Of a DNA stretch of 64,000 nt, positions 7,926-16,651 are shown piece by piece. Each line of letters opens with the position of its first letter. Position 1 is the stretch's first letter. The translations under genes were made by a program, and so were the position numbers. The stretch comes from Fodinicurvata sp. EGI_FJ10296. GTDB taxonomy: Bacteria > Pseudomonadota > Alphaproteobacteria > DSM-16000 > Inquilinaceae. Under the pieces are notes generated by a model. That model did not search any database. It saw nothing but the letters and a program-made list of their open reading frames with translations, and was not told where the DNA came from. The DNA lies in assembly GCF_040712075.1 (NCBI RefSeq), contig NZ_JBFCVL010000006.1, positions 186,001 through 250,000 on the forward strand, given 5' to 3'.

Positions 7926-8969
7926 TTACTGGGTGATCATCCGATTCCACATGTCGGTCCACTCGCTGCGGCGGTCGTTGACGACCTGCGGATCGAAGGT
8001 GACCAGATTGGCCATGGCTTCTTCACCGTAAAGCACCTGTGCCGCCAGTTCCTCGGGCAGTTCCGCCGTCCGGTTGGTGGGCGAATAGCGCAGCGCTTCC
8101 GCCCAGCCGATCTGCGCCTCGGCCCGCAGCGAGAAGTCGACGAACTTCTTGGCCAGATCGGTGTTCTCGCGGCCCGCCACGACATTCGCTGTAATGAACA
8201 CGGCTGGCGAGCCTTCCTCAGGTTGAACGAAATCGATTGGCAGCCCGGCTTCGCGCAGCGTGTGTCCGTAGTCCTGAGCGTAGGGCGCGATCCAGGCATC
8301 GTTCTGGGCGAAATTCTGCTGGATTTCGGGCGACGAGCGCACGATCACCGAGCGGTCGAGCAACTCCGACACAGCGTCCAGACCGGGCTGGATATTGTCG
8401 AGATCGCCGCCATGAACCTGGTTGATCATCAACAGACCGAGCAAGCCGTAGGTATTGGAGATATCGGTCAGGACGATATGGCCGGCGTAGTCGTCGTTCC
8501 ACAGGTCCTGCCAGCTCGCCGGCGCCGTTTCGAGCGCCTCGGTATTATAGAGCATCCCGACAGCGGCGACGGAATAGACCGGACCGACACCGTTATCCAG
8601 CCCTTCGACGGCGAAGTCATAGAGCTCGTCGGCATATTCGAGTTCGTCGCGGCTGATCGGCTCCAGCAGGCCTTCTTCGGCCGCGATGACTTCCTGACCG
8701 CCGGAGAAATGGGCGACGTCGAACTGCGGATTGCCGGCCTGCGCGCGAAGCTGGGACAGCATGTCTGCCGAATAGGCCGTGACGACCTGCAAGTCGACAT
8801 CATACATTTCTTCGAACGGCTCGATCACCAGTTCGCGGTGAGCGTCTTCATAGGCGCCGCCGAAGGAGTTGATGACCAGCGTTTCCTGGGCTGCCGCGGT
8901 CGAGGCGACCGTTCCCGCCATCGCCGCCGTCAATGCGAGGGCCGATAGTCCATATGCTGCAATTCTCAT
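7926..8969 (-). CDS. ABC transporter substrate-binding protein (PotD-type)
   Basis: A periplasmic receptor of 347 residues from the ATG at 8969. This start gives a standard Sec signal peptide (MRIAAYGLSALALTAAMAG, cleavage near ASTAAAQ-ET) and has GGGAAGG ahead of it; a start at 9041 would put 24 extra residues before the signal. The mature protein starts ETLVINSFGGAYEDA, typical of the polyamine/putrescine-type binding proteins, and includes the family-like segment WQDLWNDDYAGHIVLTD. Members of this family bind polyamines, opines, amino-acid derivatives or other small organics, so the ligand here cannot be fixed. It is encoded first among the transporter genes, after a DUF3830-like gene. Confidence 0.9.
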   Translation of the reverse strand: MRIAAYGLSALALTAAMAGTVASTAAAQETLVINSFGGAYEDAHRELVIEPFEEMYDVDLQVVTAYSADMLSQLRAQAGNPQFDVAHFSGGQEVIAAEEGLLEPISRDELEYADELYDFAVEGLDNGVGPVYSVAAVGMLYNTEALETAPASWQDLWNDDYAGHIVLTDISNTYGLLGLLMINQVHGGDLDNIQPGLDAVSELLDRSVIVRSSPEIQQNFAQNDAWIAPYAQDYGHTLREAGLPIDFVQPEEGSPAVFITANVVAGRENTDLAKKFVDFSLRAEAQIGWAEALRYSPTNRTAELPEELAAQVLYGEEAMANLVTFDPQVVNDRRSEWTDMWNRMITQ

Positions 8970-9027
8970 CGTTTTGCCTTCCCTTTCATGCGCCGAACAG
9001 GTGGTATGAAAACCGGGCCTGTTCCCG

Positions 9028-9501
9028 CTATTTGCATTCAATACGCAGGGTCTTCAGCCCCTCGGTGCGCGTCGCTGCCGCGGCTTCGGCGAAAGCATCA
9101 AGTCCGTCGGTGATCTGCGCGAAGATATTGACGGGCGTCCATCCCAGCGGGCCGAATGTCCGGCCGCCAGTGCCATAGAAGATGCCGATTTCCCACAGTT
9201 CCTCGGGCAGCCCCTTCATCGCGTTGCGGCCCTGATAGTACCAGAGGATCTCTCCGGCACCGGGGAAACAGGTCTGGTTTTCATTCGGAATAGCGGTCGG
9301 ATCGAAGGTTTGGGCTTCGGCCGGCAATCCGGTCATGATCTCCGGGCCGGCGAACATCGCGTGGACCGTTTTGACGGTGACCGGTGTTTTCAGCGCCTCG
9401 CCCAGGATCCGGCAGGTTTCCGGGGCCAGATCGGTGAACATGGTGGCTCTGGCTGTGACGCCGGCTTCGACCAGCGTGAGCTCCAGCGTTTTCTCTGACA
9501 T
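9028..9501 (-). CDS. DUF3830-like (cyclophilin-fold) protein
   Basis: A soluble protein of 157 residues with no signal peptide, starting MSEKTLELTLVEAG and containing the blocks LGEALKTPVTVKTVHAMFAG, NENQTCFPGAGEILWYYQG and FYGTGGRTFGPLGW. I recognise these as the DUF3830 family, which has a cyclophilin-like fold and no established activity. Such genes are often found beside transporters and catabolic enzymes. Here it is the first gene of the importer operon, 58 bases upstream of the binding-protein gene, with GGGAGAG ahead of its ATG. A role in modifying or sensing the imported compound is an inference from context only. Confidence 0.75.
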   Translation of the reverse strand: MSEKTLELTLVEAGVTARATMFTDLAPETCRILGEALKTPVTVKTVHAMFAGPEIMTGLPAEAQTFDPTAIPNENQTCFPGAGEILWYYQGRNAMKGLPEELWEIGIFYGTGGRTFGPLGWTPVNIFAQITDGLDAFAEAAAATRTEGLKTLRIECK

Positions 9502-9526
9502 AGCGACCCGACTCTCCCTTGGTGGT

Positions 9527-9541
9527 GGTCCGTTCCGGACC
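9527..9541. repeat. Inverted repeat in the 5' region of the importer operon
   Basis: GGTCCG-TTC-CGGACC is a perfect 6-base dyad about 26 bases upstream of the DUF3830-like start codon. It could be an operator or a leader hairpin. No protein can be assigned to it. Confidence 0.3.
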
Positions 9542-9689
9542 CCGATACGCGCTCTGCGTTCAGCATTATGGAAACGAGTGTGCGGTCAAAATGTGTCGTC
9601 GTCTAATTGATTGATGCGATGGCGATGATCAAAATTTTTTATCGGATCGGGCGGTGTGCGAAGATAAAATTATTGCGCGCCTTGGTATT

Positions 9690-10595
9690 TCACCGATCCT
9701 CCACCGCGTCGATCGAGAAGCCGGCGGCGATGTCGGCTGCTTCTGACAGGACGGCATCGACCAGCGGCGTGCGGCGGCTGGATCGGATTGACGCATAGAA
9801 TGGCAGGGGCGGAAACGGCTTCTCGACCGGGATGACCAGCAACGAACCCTCCCGGATCTCCCGCTCCACGCAATTCGGCGGGATGGCGGCGACGCCCAGA
9901 CCATCAAGGACCAGCCTGATCATGCTGGACAGCGAGTTCGAGGAGTTCACCGGCGCGTCGACCGTCGAGGTCCCGCCGAAATACTCGGTGTTCAGCCGGT
10001 ATGGTGGTGTGCCGGGCGGATAGACGATCATCGGTAGCCGCGACAACTCGGCGACCGACAGCGTCCGGTCGGTGGCAATCAGCGAAGGGCTGGCGACCCA
10101 GCCCATGGCGTATCGGCAGATCATGGTGTTGTCGAACTGCTCGCCGGGCAACTGCTGTATCGAAAAGGCAATATCCGTTTCGTCGGCATCAAGTTGCCGG
10201 GCCAGACGAAAGCTCGTGTCGTTGCTGATCTCGACGCCGACGCCGGGATATTTCGACCGCAAACGATCGATCAGCCGCGGGAGCCAGGTCTGAACGATGG
10301 CGTCAATCGCGCCGATGCGGATCGTGCCGCGGAACGGTCCGTCGACGGCGGGACGTTCGCGCATGGCCCGCATGGCGCGAAGGACCGATTCCGCGTGGAC
10401 CAGCGCGGCGACGCCTTCGGCGGTCAGCCGGACGCCACGGCTGTCGCGAACGAACAGCGAGATTCCGAGATCGTTCTCCAGGACCTTGATCCGGGCAGAG
10501 ACGGCCGGCTGTGTGGTGTTCATGCTTTCCGCCACGGCGCGGAAATTGCCGAGCCGGGCCAGGGCGACAAAGGTCTCGACGGCACGCAGATTCAT
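9690..10595 (-). CDS. LysR-family transcriptional regulator
   Basis: A 301-residue LysR-type regulator: N-terminal winged helix-turn-helix (residues 1-60, MNLRAVETFVALARLGNFRAVAESMNTTQPAVSARIKVLE) and a C-terminal periplasmic-binding-like effector domain. Length is typical. It lies on the same strand as and just upstream of the importer operon (188 bases from the DUF3830-like start), so it is the likely local regulator. Its own upstream region contains an inverted pair of ATYACTATG sequences (10613-10665) that may be an autoregulatory site. The effector is presumably related to the imported solute, by inference. Confidence 0.9.
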   Translation of the reverse strand: MNLRAVETFVALARLGNFRAVAESMNTTQPAVSARIKVLENDLGISLFVRDSRGVRLTAEGVAALVHAESVLRAMRAMRERPAVDGPFRGTIRIGAIDAIVQTWLPRLIDRLRSKYPGVGVEISNDTSFRLARQLDADETDIAFSIQQLPGEQFDNTMICRYAMGWVASPSLIATDRTLSVAELSRLPMIVYPPGTPPYRLNTEYFGGTSTVDAPVNSSNSLSSMIRLVLDGLGVAAIPPNCVEREIREGSLLVIPVEKPFPPLPFYASIRSSRRTPLVDAVLSEAADIAAGFSIDAVEDR

Positions 10596-10612
10596 TGTCT
10601 CATCTCTCGGTT

Positions 10613-10665
10613 ATCACTATGGCGCCCGGCGTTGACACCACCGGCGCGTCGGCGGACATAGTAAT
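10613..10665. promoter_or_regulatory. Candidate LysR operator (inverted ATYACTATG)
   Basis: ATCACTATG at 10613-10621 and its inverted copy CATAGTAAT at 10657-10665 flank the region between the LysR gene and the rightward VTT-domain gene. Eight of nine bases are symmetrical. LysR proteins usually bind partially dyadic sites next to their own promoters. Confidence 0.3.
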
Positions 10666-10743
10666 GGTATCGCGCCGGGCCCGGCGTGGGTGAAGAGTCC
10701 GGACCGTGATCCGGGAACCCAAATGATGACAGGTTGGCTGCTC

Positions 10744-11487
10744 ATGTCCGCATCGTCCGTGACCTACCGAAATACCGGCCGGATAGCGATCCTGGTCGCC
10801 GTTGTGGCGCTGATCGTTGCCGCGATTGTCAGCCTGCCGGTCCAGGATTACAGCGTGTCGCTGCTGACATGGATCGAAGGACTCGGCTTTACCGGATATA
10901 TCGTCTTCTTCGCACTTTATGTTCTGTTCACAGTCCTGTTTCTGCCGGGCTTCATTTTTACGTTGGGCGGAGGCGCCTTGTTCGGTCTTGGTACCGGATT
11001 CGTCGTCGTGTCCCTGGGCAGCACTGTCGGCGCCTGTGCGGCATTCCTTATCGGGCGCTTTCTGGCGCGGGACATGGTGGCGCGTAGGGTTGCCGGCAGT
11101 CCCCGGTTTTCAGCCATCGACAGCGCCGTGGGCCGACAAGGCTGGAAGATCGTATTCCTGACCCGCCTGAGCCCGGTATTTCCGTTCAACCTGATCAACT
11201 ACGCCTATGGGCTGACGCGGATCCCGTTTCTGCATTACGCCCTGGCGACATGGATCGGCATGATGCCGGGGACGCTCGTCTACGTCTATCTCGGCTCGCT
11301 GGCCGGCGATGTCGCCCGTGCGGCTGTCGGCGACCGGCCCGACGCCAGCGGTCTGGAAACGGCGACCCAGGTGGTGGGGTTGATGGCGACCGTCGCGGTT
11401 ACTTGGTACATCACCCGTATTGCGCGCCGGGCTCTTCGCGAAGCATTGCCCGAGGATGAACGGGCTAGCGGTGAGGCGGCGAAATGA
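10744..11487 (+). CDS. TVP38/TMEM64 (VTT-domain) membrane protein
   Basis: An integral membrane protein of 247 residues with a SNARE-associated/VTT domain: helix near residues 14-34, the conserved block VLFLPGFIFTLGGGALFG (about 60-77), GSTVGACAAFLIGRFLARD, RLSPVFPFNLINYAYGLT, and PGTLVYVYLGSLAG. The DedA/TVP38 superfamily is implicated in membrane lipid scrambling and homeostasis. The start is uncertain: ATGs at 10723, 10726 and 10744 and a GTG at 10690 are all in frame. I prefer 10744 because AGG lies 10 bases before it and the N-terminus then runs directly into helix one. Its stop overlaps the next gene by ATGA (11484-11487), linking it to the methyltransferase. Confidence 0.88.
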   Translation: MSASSVTYRNTGRIAILVAVVALIVAAIVSLPVQDYSVSLLTWIEGLGFTGYIVFFALYVLFTVLFLPGFIFTLGGGALFGLGTGFVVVSLGSTVGACAAFLIGRFLARDMVARRVAGSPRFSAIDSAVGRQGWKIVFLTRLSPVFPFNLINYAYGLTRIPFLHYALATWIGMMPGTLVYVYLGSLAGDVARAAVGDRPDASGLETATQVVGLMATVAVTWYITRIARRALREALPEDERASGEAAK

Positions 11488-12131
11488 CGGCCATCGCCCG
11501 CACCGACCGGTCAGCCGGCAGGCCGCCTTCCGAACGAAGCCGAACCGGAAGGAGCTTCTTCCAGCGTCAGTTGGACCGCAGCCTGGAACGCCGGGCTCTG
11601 ATCAACGCGCGGGCGGTTGCGCCCTTCGTGGTTGGCCCGATGGTGCTCGACGTCGGCGCGGCCGAAGGTTGGGTCGGGCAAGCTTTGGCCGATGACGATA
11701 TCGGGCTCATGGTTTCGCTGCTCGATGTGGTCGATCTCAATCTTGCGACTCTGCCGCTCACACTTTACGACGGGCTGACATTCCCGTTCGGCGACAACAG
11801 CTTCGACACCGTGCTCGTGATGCTGACGCTGCATCATTGCGACGATCCGGTCCGCGTTCTGGCAGAGGCCTCCCGAGTGGCTCGACGGCGCGTGATCGTC
11901 ACCGAATCCGTCTATCGGACCTCGGCGGGCCGATGGCTGCTGTGGACAATGGACAACGGCCTGAACGGGTTGCGCAGCGGCTGGCAAATGCCGGGCGGGC
12001 TGCACTTTGCGCCGGTGGCGCACTGGCTGGACCGGTTCCGGGACCTTGATCTTGCCGTTATCGAAACCCGCTGGCTTTCCCGTGGTCTCCACCGCCATGT
12101 CGCATTTGTGCTGGAGCCGCCGTATTCATGA
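11484..12131 (+). CDS. Class I SAM-dependent methyltransferase
   Basis: A 215-residue protein with a Rossmann methyltransferase core: motif I VLDVGAAEGWVG (about residues 53-64), LPFTLYDG-like acidic strand region, and the post-motif FPFGDNSFDTVLVMLTLHHCDDP, as in UbiE-like Methyltransf_11 enzymes. The substrate is unknown. Translational coupling with the upstream VTT membrane protein suggests a membrane or lipid-related substrate, but that is inference. The N-terminal 35 residues are rich in Arg and Ser and could be trimmed if a later start is used. Confidence 0.8.
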   Translation: MTAIARTDRSAGRPPSERSRTGRSFFQRQLDRSLERRALINARAVAPFVVGPMVLDVGAAEGWVGQALADDDIGLMVSLLDVVDLNLATLPLTLYDGLTFPFGDNSFDTVLVMLTLHHCDDPVRVLAEASRVARRRVIVTESVYRTSAGRWLLWTMDNGLNGLRSGWQMPGGLHFAPVAHWLDRFRDLDLAVIETRWLSRGLHRHVAFVLEPPYS

Positions 12132-12305
12132 TGCCGCGTTCTCAGGACCGGGTTCTCAGGGCCCGCTTCGGATTGTGCGGTGGGTGGGGAGACAAAAAAC
12201 CCCTTAAGCATGGACGCGGAGTGTGGCACAAAAGCCTCACGACCCAGCCGGGTGGCAATCGGGCCGGCCCGGGCGGAACGGCCAGAAAAATCGGGGTTCT
12301 TCAGG

Positions 12306-12905
12306 ATGGAAGCTTTCAAGCGGATTACAGGCATTGCAGCACCGATGCCGATGGACAATGTCGACACCGACATGATCATACCCAAGCAATTCCTGAAGAC
12401 AATCAAGCGTTCGGGACTCGCGCGCGGCCTGTTCTATGAATTGCGCTATGATGCCGACGGCAACAAGATCCCGTTCGTGCTCGACACGCCCCCCTATGAT
12501 CAGGCCAAGGTCCTCGTCGCCGGCGACAATTTCGGCTGCGGTTCATCGCGGGAACATGCGCCGTGGGCGATCAACGATTTCGGCCTTCGGTGCGTCATCG
12601 CCAAGAGCTTCGCCGACATCTTCTATAACAACTGCTTCAAGAACGGCATCCTGCCGATCGCGATCAAGGACGACGCCACCCTGGCCGCGTTGATGGGCGA
12701 CGCCGAACAGGGCGCATCGCTGACCGTGGATCTCGAATCGAAGACGATCACGCGCCCGGATGGCAGCACAATCGCCTTCGAGACCGACGACTTCCGCCGC
12801 CACTGCCTGTTGAACGGTCTTGACGATATCGGCCTGACGCTGAAGAACGCGCCGGAAATCGAGGCGTTCGAGGCAAAGCGCACCCAGGAACGGCCCTGGC
12901 TCTGA
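12306..12905 (+). CDS. leuD: 3-isopropylmalate dehydratase small subunit LeuD
   Basis: LeuD pairs with LeuC to isomerise 2-isopropylmalate to 3-isopropylmalate in leucine synthesis. The 199-residue protein starts [24 protein letters not shown] and contains [29 protein letters not shown] and [13 protein letters not shown], all LeuD hallmarks. The ATG at 12306 matches the family N-terminus; an in-frame ATG at 12180 would add a non-conserved 42-residue leader. leuB lies 79 bases downstream. leuC is not in the window, a common separation in alphaproteobacteria. Confidence 0.97.
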   Translation: MEAFKRITGIAAPMPMDNVDTDMIIPKQFLKTIKRSGLARGLFYELRYDADGNKIPFVLDTPPYDQAKVLVAGDNFGCGSSREHAPWAINDFGLRCVIAKSFADIFYNNCFKNGILPIAIKDDATLAALMGDAEQGASLTVDLESKTITRPDGSTIAFETDDFRRHCLLNGLDDIGLTLKNAPEIEAFEAKRTQERPWL

Positions 12906-12984
12906 GCCGGACCAGCCGAACCCGATGGCAGCAGTGCCCGGGAAATCGACGACTTGGTGAACCAGAGACGGGATCGAAAGCAGT

Positions 12985-14097
12985 ATGACCGTTAAGAAGA
13001 CCATCCTTATGCTGCCGGGCGACGGTATTGGCCCGGACGTCATCGCCCAGACCCGTCGGCTGATCGACTGGCTGAACAGCAATCGCGACGTCGCATTCAC
13101 CGTGGAAGAAGATCTGGTAGGCGGATGTTCCCACGACGCCCATGGCGTTCCGTTGACCGATGCGGCGATGGCCCGCGCCCAGGCGGCGGATGCCGTTCTG
13201 CTGGGCGCTGTCGGCGGCCCGCAATATGACGGCCTGCCGTTCGACGTCCGGCCGGAAGCTGGTCTGCTTCGCCTGCGCAAGGAAATGGAACTGTTCGCCA
13301 ATCTGCGGCCGGCGGTCGTGTTTCCGGCGCTTGCCGATCATTCGTCGCTCAAGCGGGAAGTTGTCGAAGGCCTCGACATCATGATCGTGCGCGAGTTGAC
13401 CGGCGGCGTCTATTTCGGCGAGCCGCGCGGCATCGAGACACTGCCGGATGGCCAGCGCCGCGGTATCAATACGCAGGTCTACACCACCTCGGAAATCCAT
13501 CGGGTCGCGGCGGTGGCGTTCGATCTGGCCCGCAAGCGCGGCAAGCTCGTCCATTCCGTCGAGAAGATGAACGTGATGGAAAGCGGCCGGTTGTGGCGCG
13601 AAGAGGTCACCGCACTGCACGAGAAGTCCTTCTCCGACGTGAAGCTGGAGCATATGCTGGCGGATAATTGCGCGATGCAGCTCGTGCGCAATCCCAAGCA
13701 GTTCGACGTCATCGTGACCGACAATCTCTTCGGCGACATGCTCTCCGACGAAGCCGCCATGCTGACCGGCAGTCTCGGCATGCTGCCGTCGGCATCCCTG
13801 GGCGCCACTGACGGGCAGGGCCGGCGCAAGGCACTCTATGAGCCGGTTCATGGATCGGCGCCGGATATCGCGGGCCAGAATCTCGCCAATCCGATTGCCA
13901 CCATTCTCAGCTTCGCGATGATGCTGCGATACAGTTTCGATCTGGCGGAACCGGCGAGCGTGATCGAAGACTCGGTGCGTGACGTGTTGAATCAGGGCCT
14001 CAGAACCGGTGACATCATGGGCGCCGGCATGACCCAGGTCGGCACGGCGGGCATGGGCGACGCCATTCTCGCCGCCATGGAAAAATACGCGGCCTGA
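12985..14097 (+). CDS. leuB: 3-isopropylmalate dehydrogenase LeuB
   Basis: LeuB oxidises and decarboxylates 3-isopropylmalate to 2-oxoisocaproate with NAD in leucine synthesis. The 370-residue protein begins with the nucleotide-binding [10 protein letters not shown], has the [13 protein letters not shown] block, the metal-ligand segment [21 protein letters not shown], and [18 protein letters not shown]. Length and motifs are full and normal. It follows leuD in the same direction and is probably co-transcribed with it. 57 bases separate it from the first M20 hydrolase. Confidence 0.97.
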   Translation: MTVKKTILMLPGDGIGPDVIAQTRRLIDWLNSNRDVAFTVEEDLVGGCSHDAHGVPLTDAAMARAQAADAVLLGAVGGPQYDGLPFDVRPEAGLLRLRKEMELFANLRPAVVFPALADHSSLKREVVEGLDIMIVRELTGGVYFGEPRGIETLPDGQRRGINTQVYTTSEIHRVAAVAFDLARKRGKLVHSVEKMNVMESGRLWREEVTALHEKSFSDVKLEHMLADNCAMQLVRNPKQFDVIVTDNLFGDMLSDEAAMLTGSLGMLPSASLGATDGQGRRKALYEPVHGSAPDIAGQNLANPIATILSFAMMLRYSFDLAEPASVIEDSVRDVLNQGLRTGDIMGAGMTQVGTAGMGDAILAAMEKYAA

Positions 14098-14154
14098 CCG
14101 GCCATGTGAATTGTCCGCCGATCTGAGTGACCAGAGCAACCGTCAGGAACGAGC

Positions 14155-15330
14155 ATGCCCGTCAGAAACAGTATCGCCGCCATGGAAGCCGACCTTACCG
14201 AGTGGCGCCGGCACCTCCATTCCTATCCGGAACTGGCCTTCAACGAATTGCACACCAGCGCTTTCGTTGCGGAGCGGCTGGCGGAATGGGGCGTCGAAAT
14301 CCATCGCGGGCTGGCGAAAACCGGTGTCGTCGGCGTGCTGCGCGGGCAGGGCGGGGATGGGCCGACAATCGGTTTGCGGGCGGATATGGATGCCTTGCCG
14401 ATCGTCGAGGAAACCGGTTTGCCTCATGCGTCGACGCGTGAGGGCGTGATGCATGCGTGCGGTCACGACGGCCATACCACGATGCTGCTGGGGGCCGCCC
14501 GTCATCTGGCGGAAAATCCCGACTTCAAGGGAACGATCTGCTTCATCTTCCAGCCGGCCGAAGAGAATGGCGGCGGTGCCAACGTCATGATCGAGGACGG
14601 GTTGTTCGACCAGTTCCCGATGGAGAGCGTTTGGGGACTGCACAACTCGCCGCACTATCCGTTTGGAATGCTGGCGTGGCGACCCGGGCCGGCGATGGCC
14701 GCCGTCGACGATTTCGACATCGTCATCCACGGCAAGGGCGGGCACGCGGCGCGGCCCCATACCGCCGTCGATCCGATCGGCATCGGCTGCGAATTGCATC
14801 ACCAACTCGAAACGCTGATCCGGCGCCGGATCGAAACCCACGCCGAAGCCGTGATCACCGTTACCCAGTTCCAGGCTGGCGATGCCTATAACGTGATACC
14901 GTCATCCGCGACTCTGCGCGGCACCATCCGCTCTTACGATGACGCGCTCGTCGCCCGCGTTCGCGATGCGATCGGGTCTGTCTGCCGCGGCGTCGAAGCC
15001 ATGACCGGCGCACGCGTCGAACTTACGCTCCATACGGGTTACCCGCCGCTTGTGAACGACCCGGCGTCGACCGCCATCGCCGCCGAGGTCGCGACCCGTG
15101 TCGCCGACGACGGCAAGACGTTTCCCGATGCGCCTGCAGTGATGGGAGCCGAAGATTTCGCCTTCATGCTGCAAAAGAAGCCGGGAGCCTATATCTGGAT
15201 GGGCACGGCTGAAGAGGGCGCCGACACCGCCCAGCTTCACCACCCTTCGTTCGACTTCAACGACCGCGCCCTGACGCTGGGGACAGAATACTGGGTCAGC
15301 CTGGCTGAACGTCTGTTGGGGAACCGGTGA
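14155..15330 (+). CDS. M20-family amidohydrolase (first of a tandem pair)
   Basis: A cytoplasmic metal-dependent amidohydrolase of 391 residues, M20D type (hippurate hydrolase / N-acyl-amino-acid hydrolase group). Visible features are WRRHLHSYPEL, RADMDALPI, the metal-binding ACGHDGHT (Cys and His), PAEE, GHAARPH, and MGAEDFAFML near the C-terminus. The central dimerisation domain spans about residues 185-300. These enzymes cleave N-acyl or N-carbamoyl amino acids or indole-acyl conjugates; the actual substrate is not readable. It is closely related along its whole length to the next gene, indicating tandem duplication. Confidence 0.9.
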   Translation: MPVRNSIAAMEADLTEWRRHLHSYPELAFNELHTSAFVAERLAEWGVEIHRGLAKTGVVGVLRGQGGDGPTIGLRADMDALPIVEETGLPHASTREGVMHACGHDGHTTMLLGAARHLAENPDFKGTICFIFQPAEENGGGANVMIEDGLFDQFPMESVWGLHNSPHYPFGMLAWRPGPAMAAVDDFDIVIHGKGGHAARPHTAVDPIGIGCELHHQLETLIRRRIETHAEAVITVTQFQAGDAYNVIPSSATLRGTIRSYDDALVARVRDAIGSVCRGVEAMTGARVELTLHTGYPPLVNDPASTAIAAEVATRVADDGKTFPDAPAVMGAEDFAFMLQKKPGAYIWMGTAEEGADTAQLHHPSFDFNDRALTLGTEYWVSLAERLLGNR

Positions 15331-15388
15331 CGTAGCCATCTGAGGTTGCGCCGCAATAATTAATTGCAATTTATGGTAGTTTTCTTTA

Positions 15389-15419
15389 CCAAGGCGAGGT
15401 CTTACAGACCTCACCTTGG
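15389..15419 (+). promoter_or_regulatory. Long hairpin just upstream of the second M20 gene
   Basis: A 14-base stem with one mismatch around a TAC loop (left arm 15389-15402, right arm 15406-15419), followed directly by TAGGGACGAG and the ATG at 15433. An AT-rich promoter-like stretch lies at 15352-15388. There is no T-run, so this is more likely an operator or a 5'-UTR structure than a terminator. Confidence 0.45.
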
Positions 15420-15432
15420 ATAGGGACGAGCC

Positions 15433-16614
15433 ATGCCGATACGCAAGGAAATCGTCGGGCTGAAAAAGGAAATGATTGCCTGGCGACGGCATCTCCACGC
15501 CCATCCGGAACTCGGCTTTCACGAGCACATGACCGGCGACTTCGTCGCAGAAAAGCTCGAGTCCTGGGGGCTGCGGGTACATCGGGGGCTGGGCGGAACC
15601 GGCGTCGTCGGCGTTCTGGCGGGGCAGCAGGGGGATGGGCCCTCTGTCGGCTTGCGGGCCGAACTCGACGCGCTTCCGATAGCCGAGAAAACCGGTGCTT
15701 CGTGGGCGTCACGCCATGACGGTGTGATGCATGCCTGCGGGCATGACGGCCACACAGCCATGCTGTTGGGGGCCGCAAAGCATCTCTCGCGCAGCCCAGC
15801 CTTTGGCGGAACGGTGACATTCATCTTTCAGCCCGCTGAGGAAAAGGGCGGCGGCGCCAATGTCATGATCGGCGATGGCCTGTTCGAGCAGCACCCGATG
15901 GACTCGGTCTGGACGCTGCACAACGCGCCCCATCTGCCGTGTGGCATGATTGCGTGGACGACGGGGCCGGCGATGTCGGCGGTAGAAGATTTCGACATCG
16001 AAATCCAGGGGACAGGCGGCCATGCGGCTCGCCCCTATGTCGCAAACGACCCGATCGGCATCGCGTGCCGTTTGCAGCAGGAGCTGGAATCCCTCGTCCG
16101 GCGGTCCACCGATTCCTACGAAGAGGCAATGATCACCGTCACCAGGATCCGTTCCGGCGACAGCTACAATGTAATCCCTTCTGCGGCGACGCTTTCCGGC
16201 ACGATGCGCGCGCTCGACGACAGTGTCATGGACCGCCTGCGTTCGGCTCTGAGCCGGTTGTGTTCCGGATACGAAACGATGTTCGAAGCCGAAATCGCGG
16301 TGAAACAGCACCTGGGCTATCCGGTTCTCGTCAACCGCGCCGAGAACACGGCGTTGGCGGCCGAAGTGGCGGCGGGCGTTGTCGGCGAGGATCGCATTTA
16401 TGGACGGCATCCGCCCGTAATGGGATCGGAGGACTTCGCCTTCATGCTGCGTCATAAGCCCGGCGCCCAGATCTGGATCGGCGGTGGGCCGCCCGATGGC
16501 GACGGACCGCAACTTCACGATCCACGATACGATTTCAACGACGCGGCATTGACCATCGGCACCGAATTTCTGGTCAGCCTGACCGAACGTCTGGCAGCGG
16601 ACGGGGGCGGCTGA
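15433..16614 (+). CDS. M20-family amidohydrolase (second of a tandem pair)
   Basis: A 393-residue paralogue of the preceding hydrolase, with the same order of motifs: WRRHLHAHPEL, RAELDALPI, ACGHDGHT, PAEE, GHAARPY and MGSEDFAFML. The metal-binding Cys, His and Glu residues are retained, so it should be active. Compared with its neighbour, RADMDALPI reads RAELDALPI and the last catalytic-domain loop is GGGPPDGDG. Unlike the first copy it has its own AT-rich upstream region and a long hairpin, so it may be expressed separately. The two enzymes probably act on related N-acyl compounds with different preferences. Confidence 0.9.
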   Translation: MPIRKEIVGLKKEMIAWRRHLHAHPELGFHEHMTGDFVAEKLESWGLRVHRGLGGTGVVGVLAGQQGDGPSVGLRAELDALPIAEKTGASWASRHDGVMHACGHDGHTAMLLGAAKHLSRSPAFGGTVTFIFQPAEEKGGGANVMIGDGLFEQHPMDSVWTLHNAPHLPCGMIAWTTGPAMSAVEDFDIEIQGTGGHAARPYVANDPIGIACRLQQELESLVRRSTDSYEEAMITVTRIRSGDSYNVIPSAATLSGTMRALDDSVMDRLRSALSRLCSGYETMFEAEIAVKQHLGYPVLVNRAENTALAAEVAAGVVGEDRIYGRHPPVMGSEDFAFMLRHKPGAQIWIGGGPPDGDGPQLHDPRYDFNDAALTIGTEFLVSLTERLAADGGG

Positions 16615-16651
16615 GGGGCAGCCTCAAGGCATCAGCCAGCGACCGAAGTCG

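Noticed and set aside
12748-14139. A 463-codon frame antisense to leuB
   Set aside because: leuB carries all family motifs; the antisense frame is a GC-driven shadow without signals.
15389-15419. Long hairpin as terminator of the first M20 gene
   Set aside because: No T-run follows on either strand and it abuts the ribosome site of the next gene, so a 5'-UTR or operator role is preferred.
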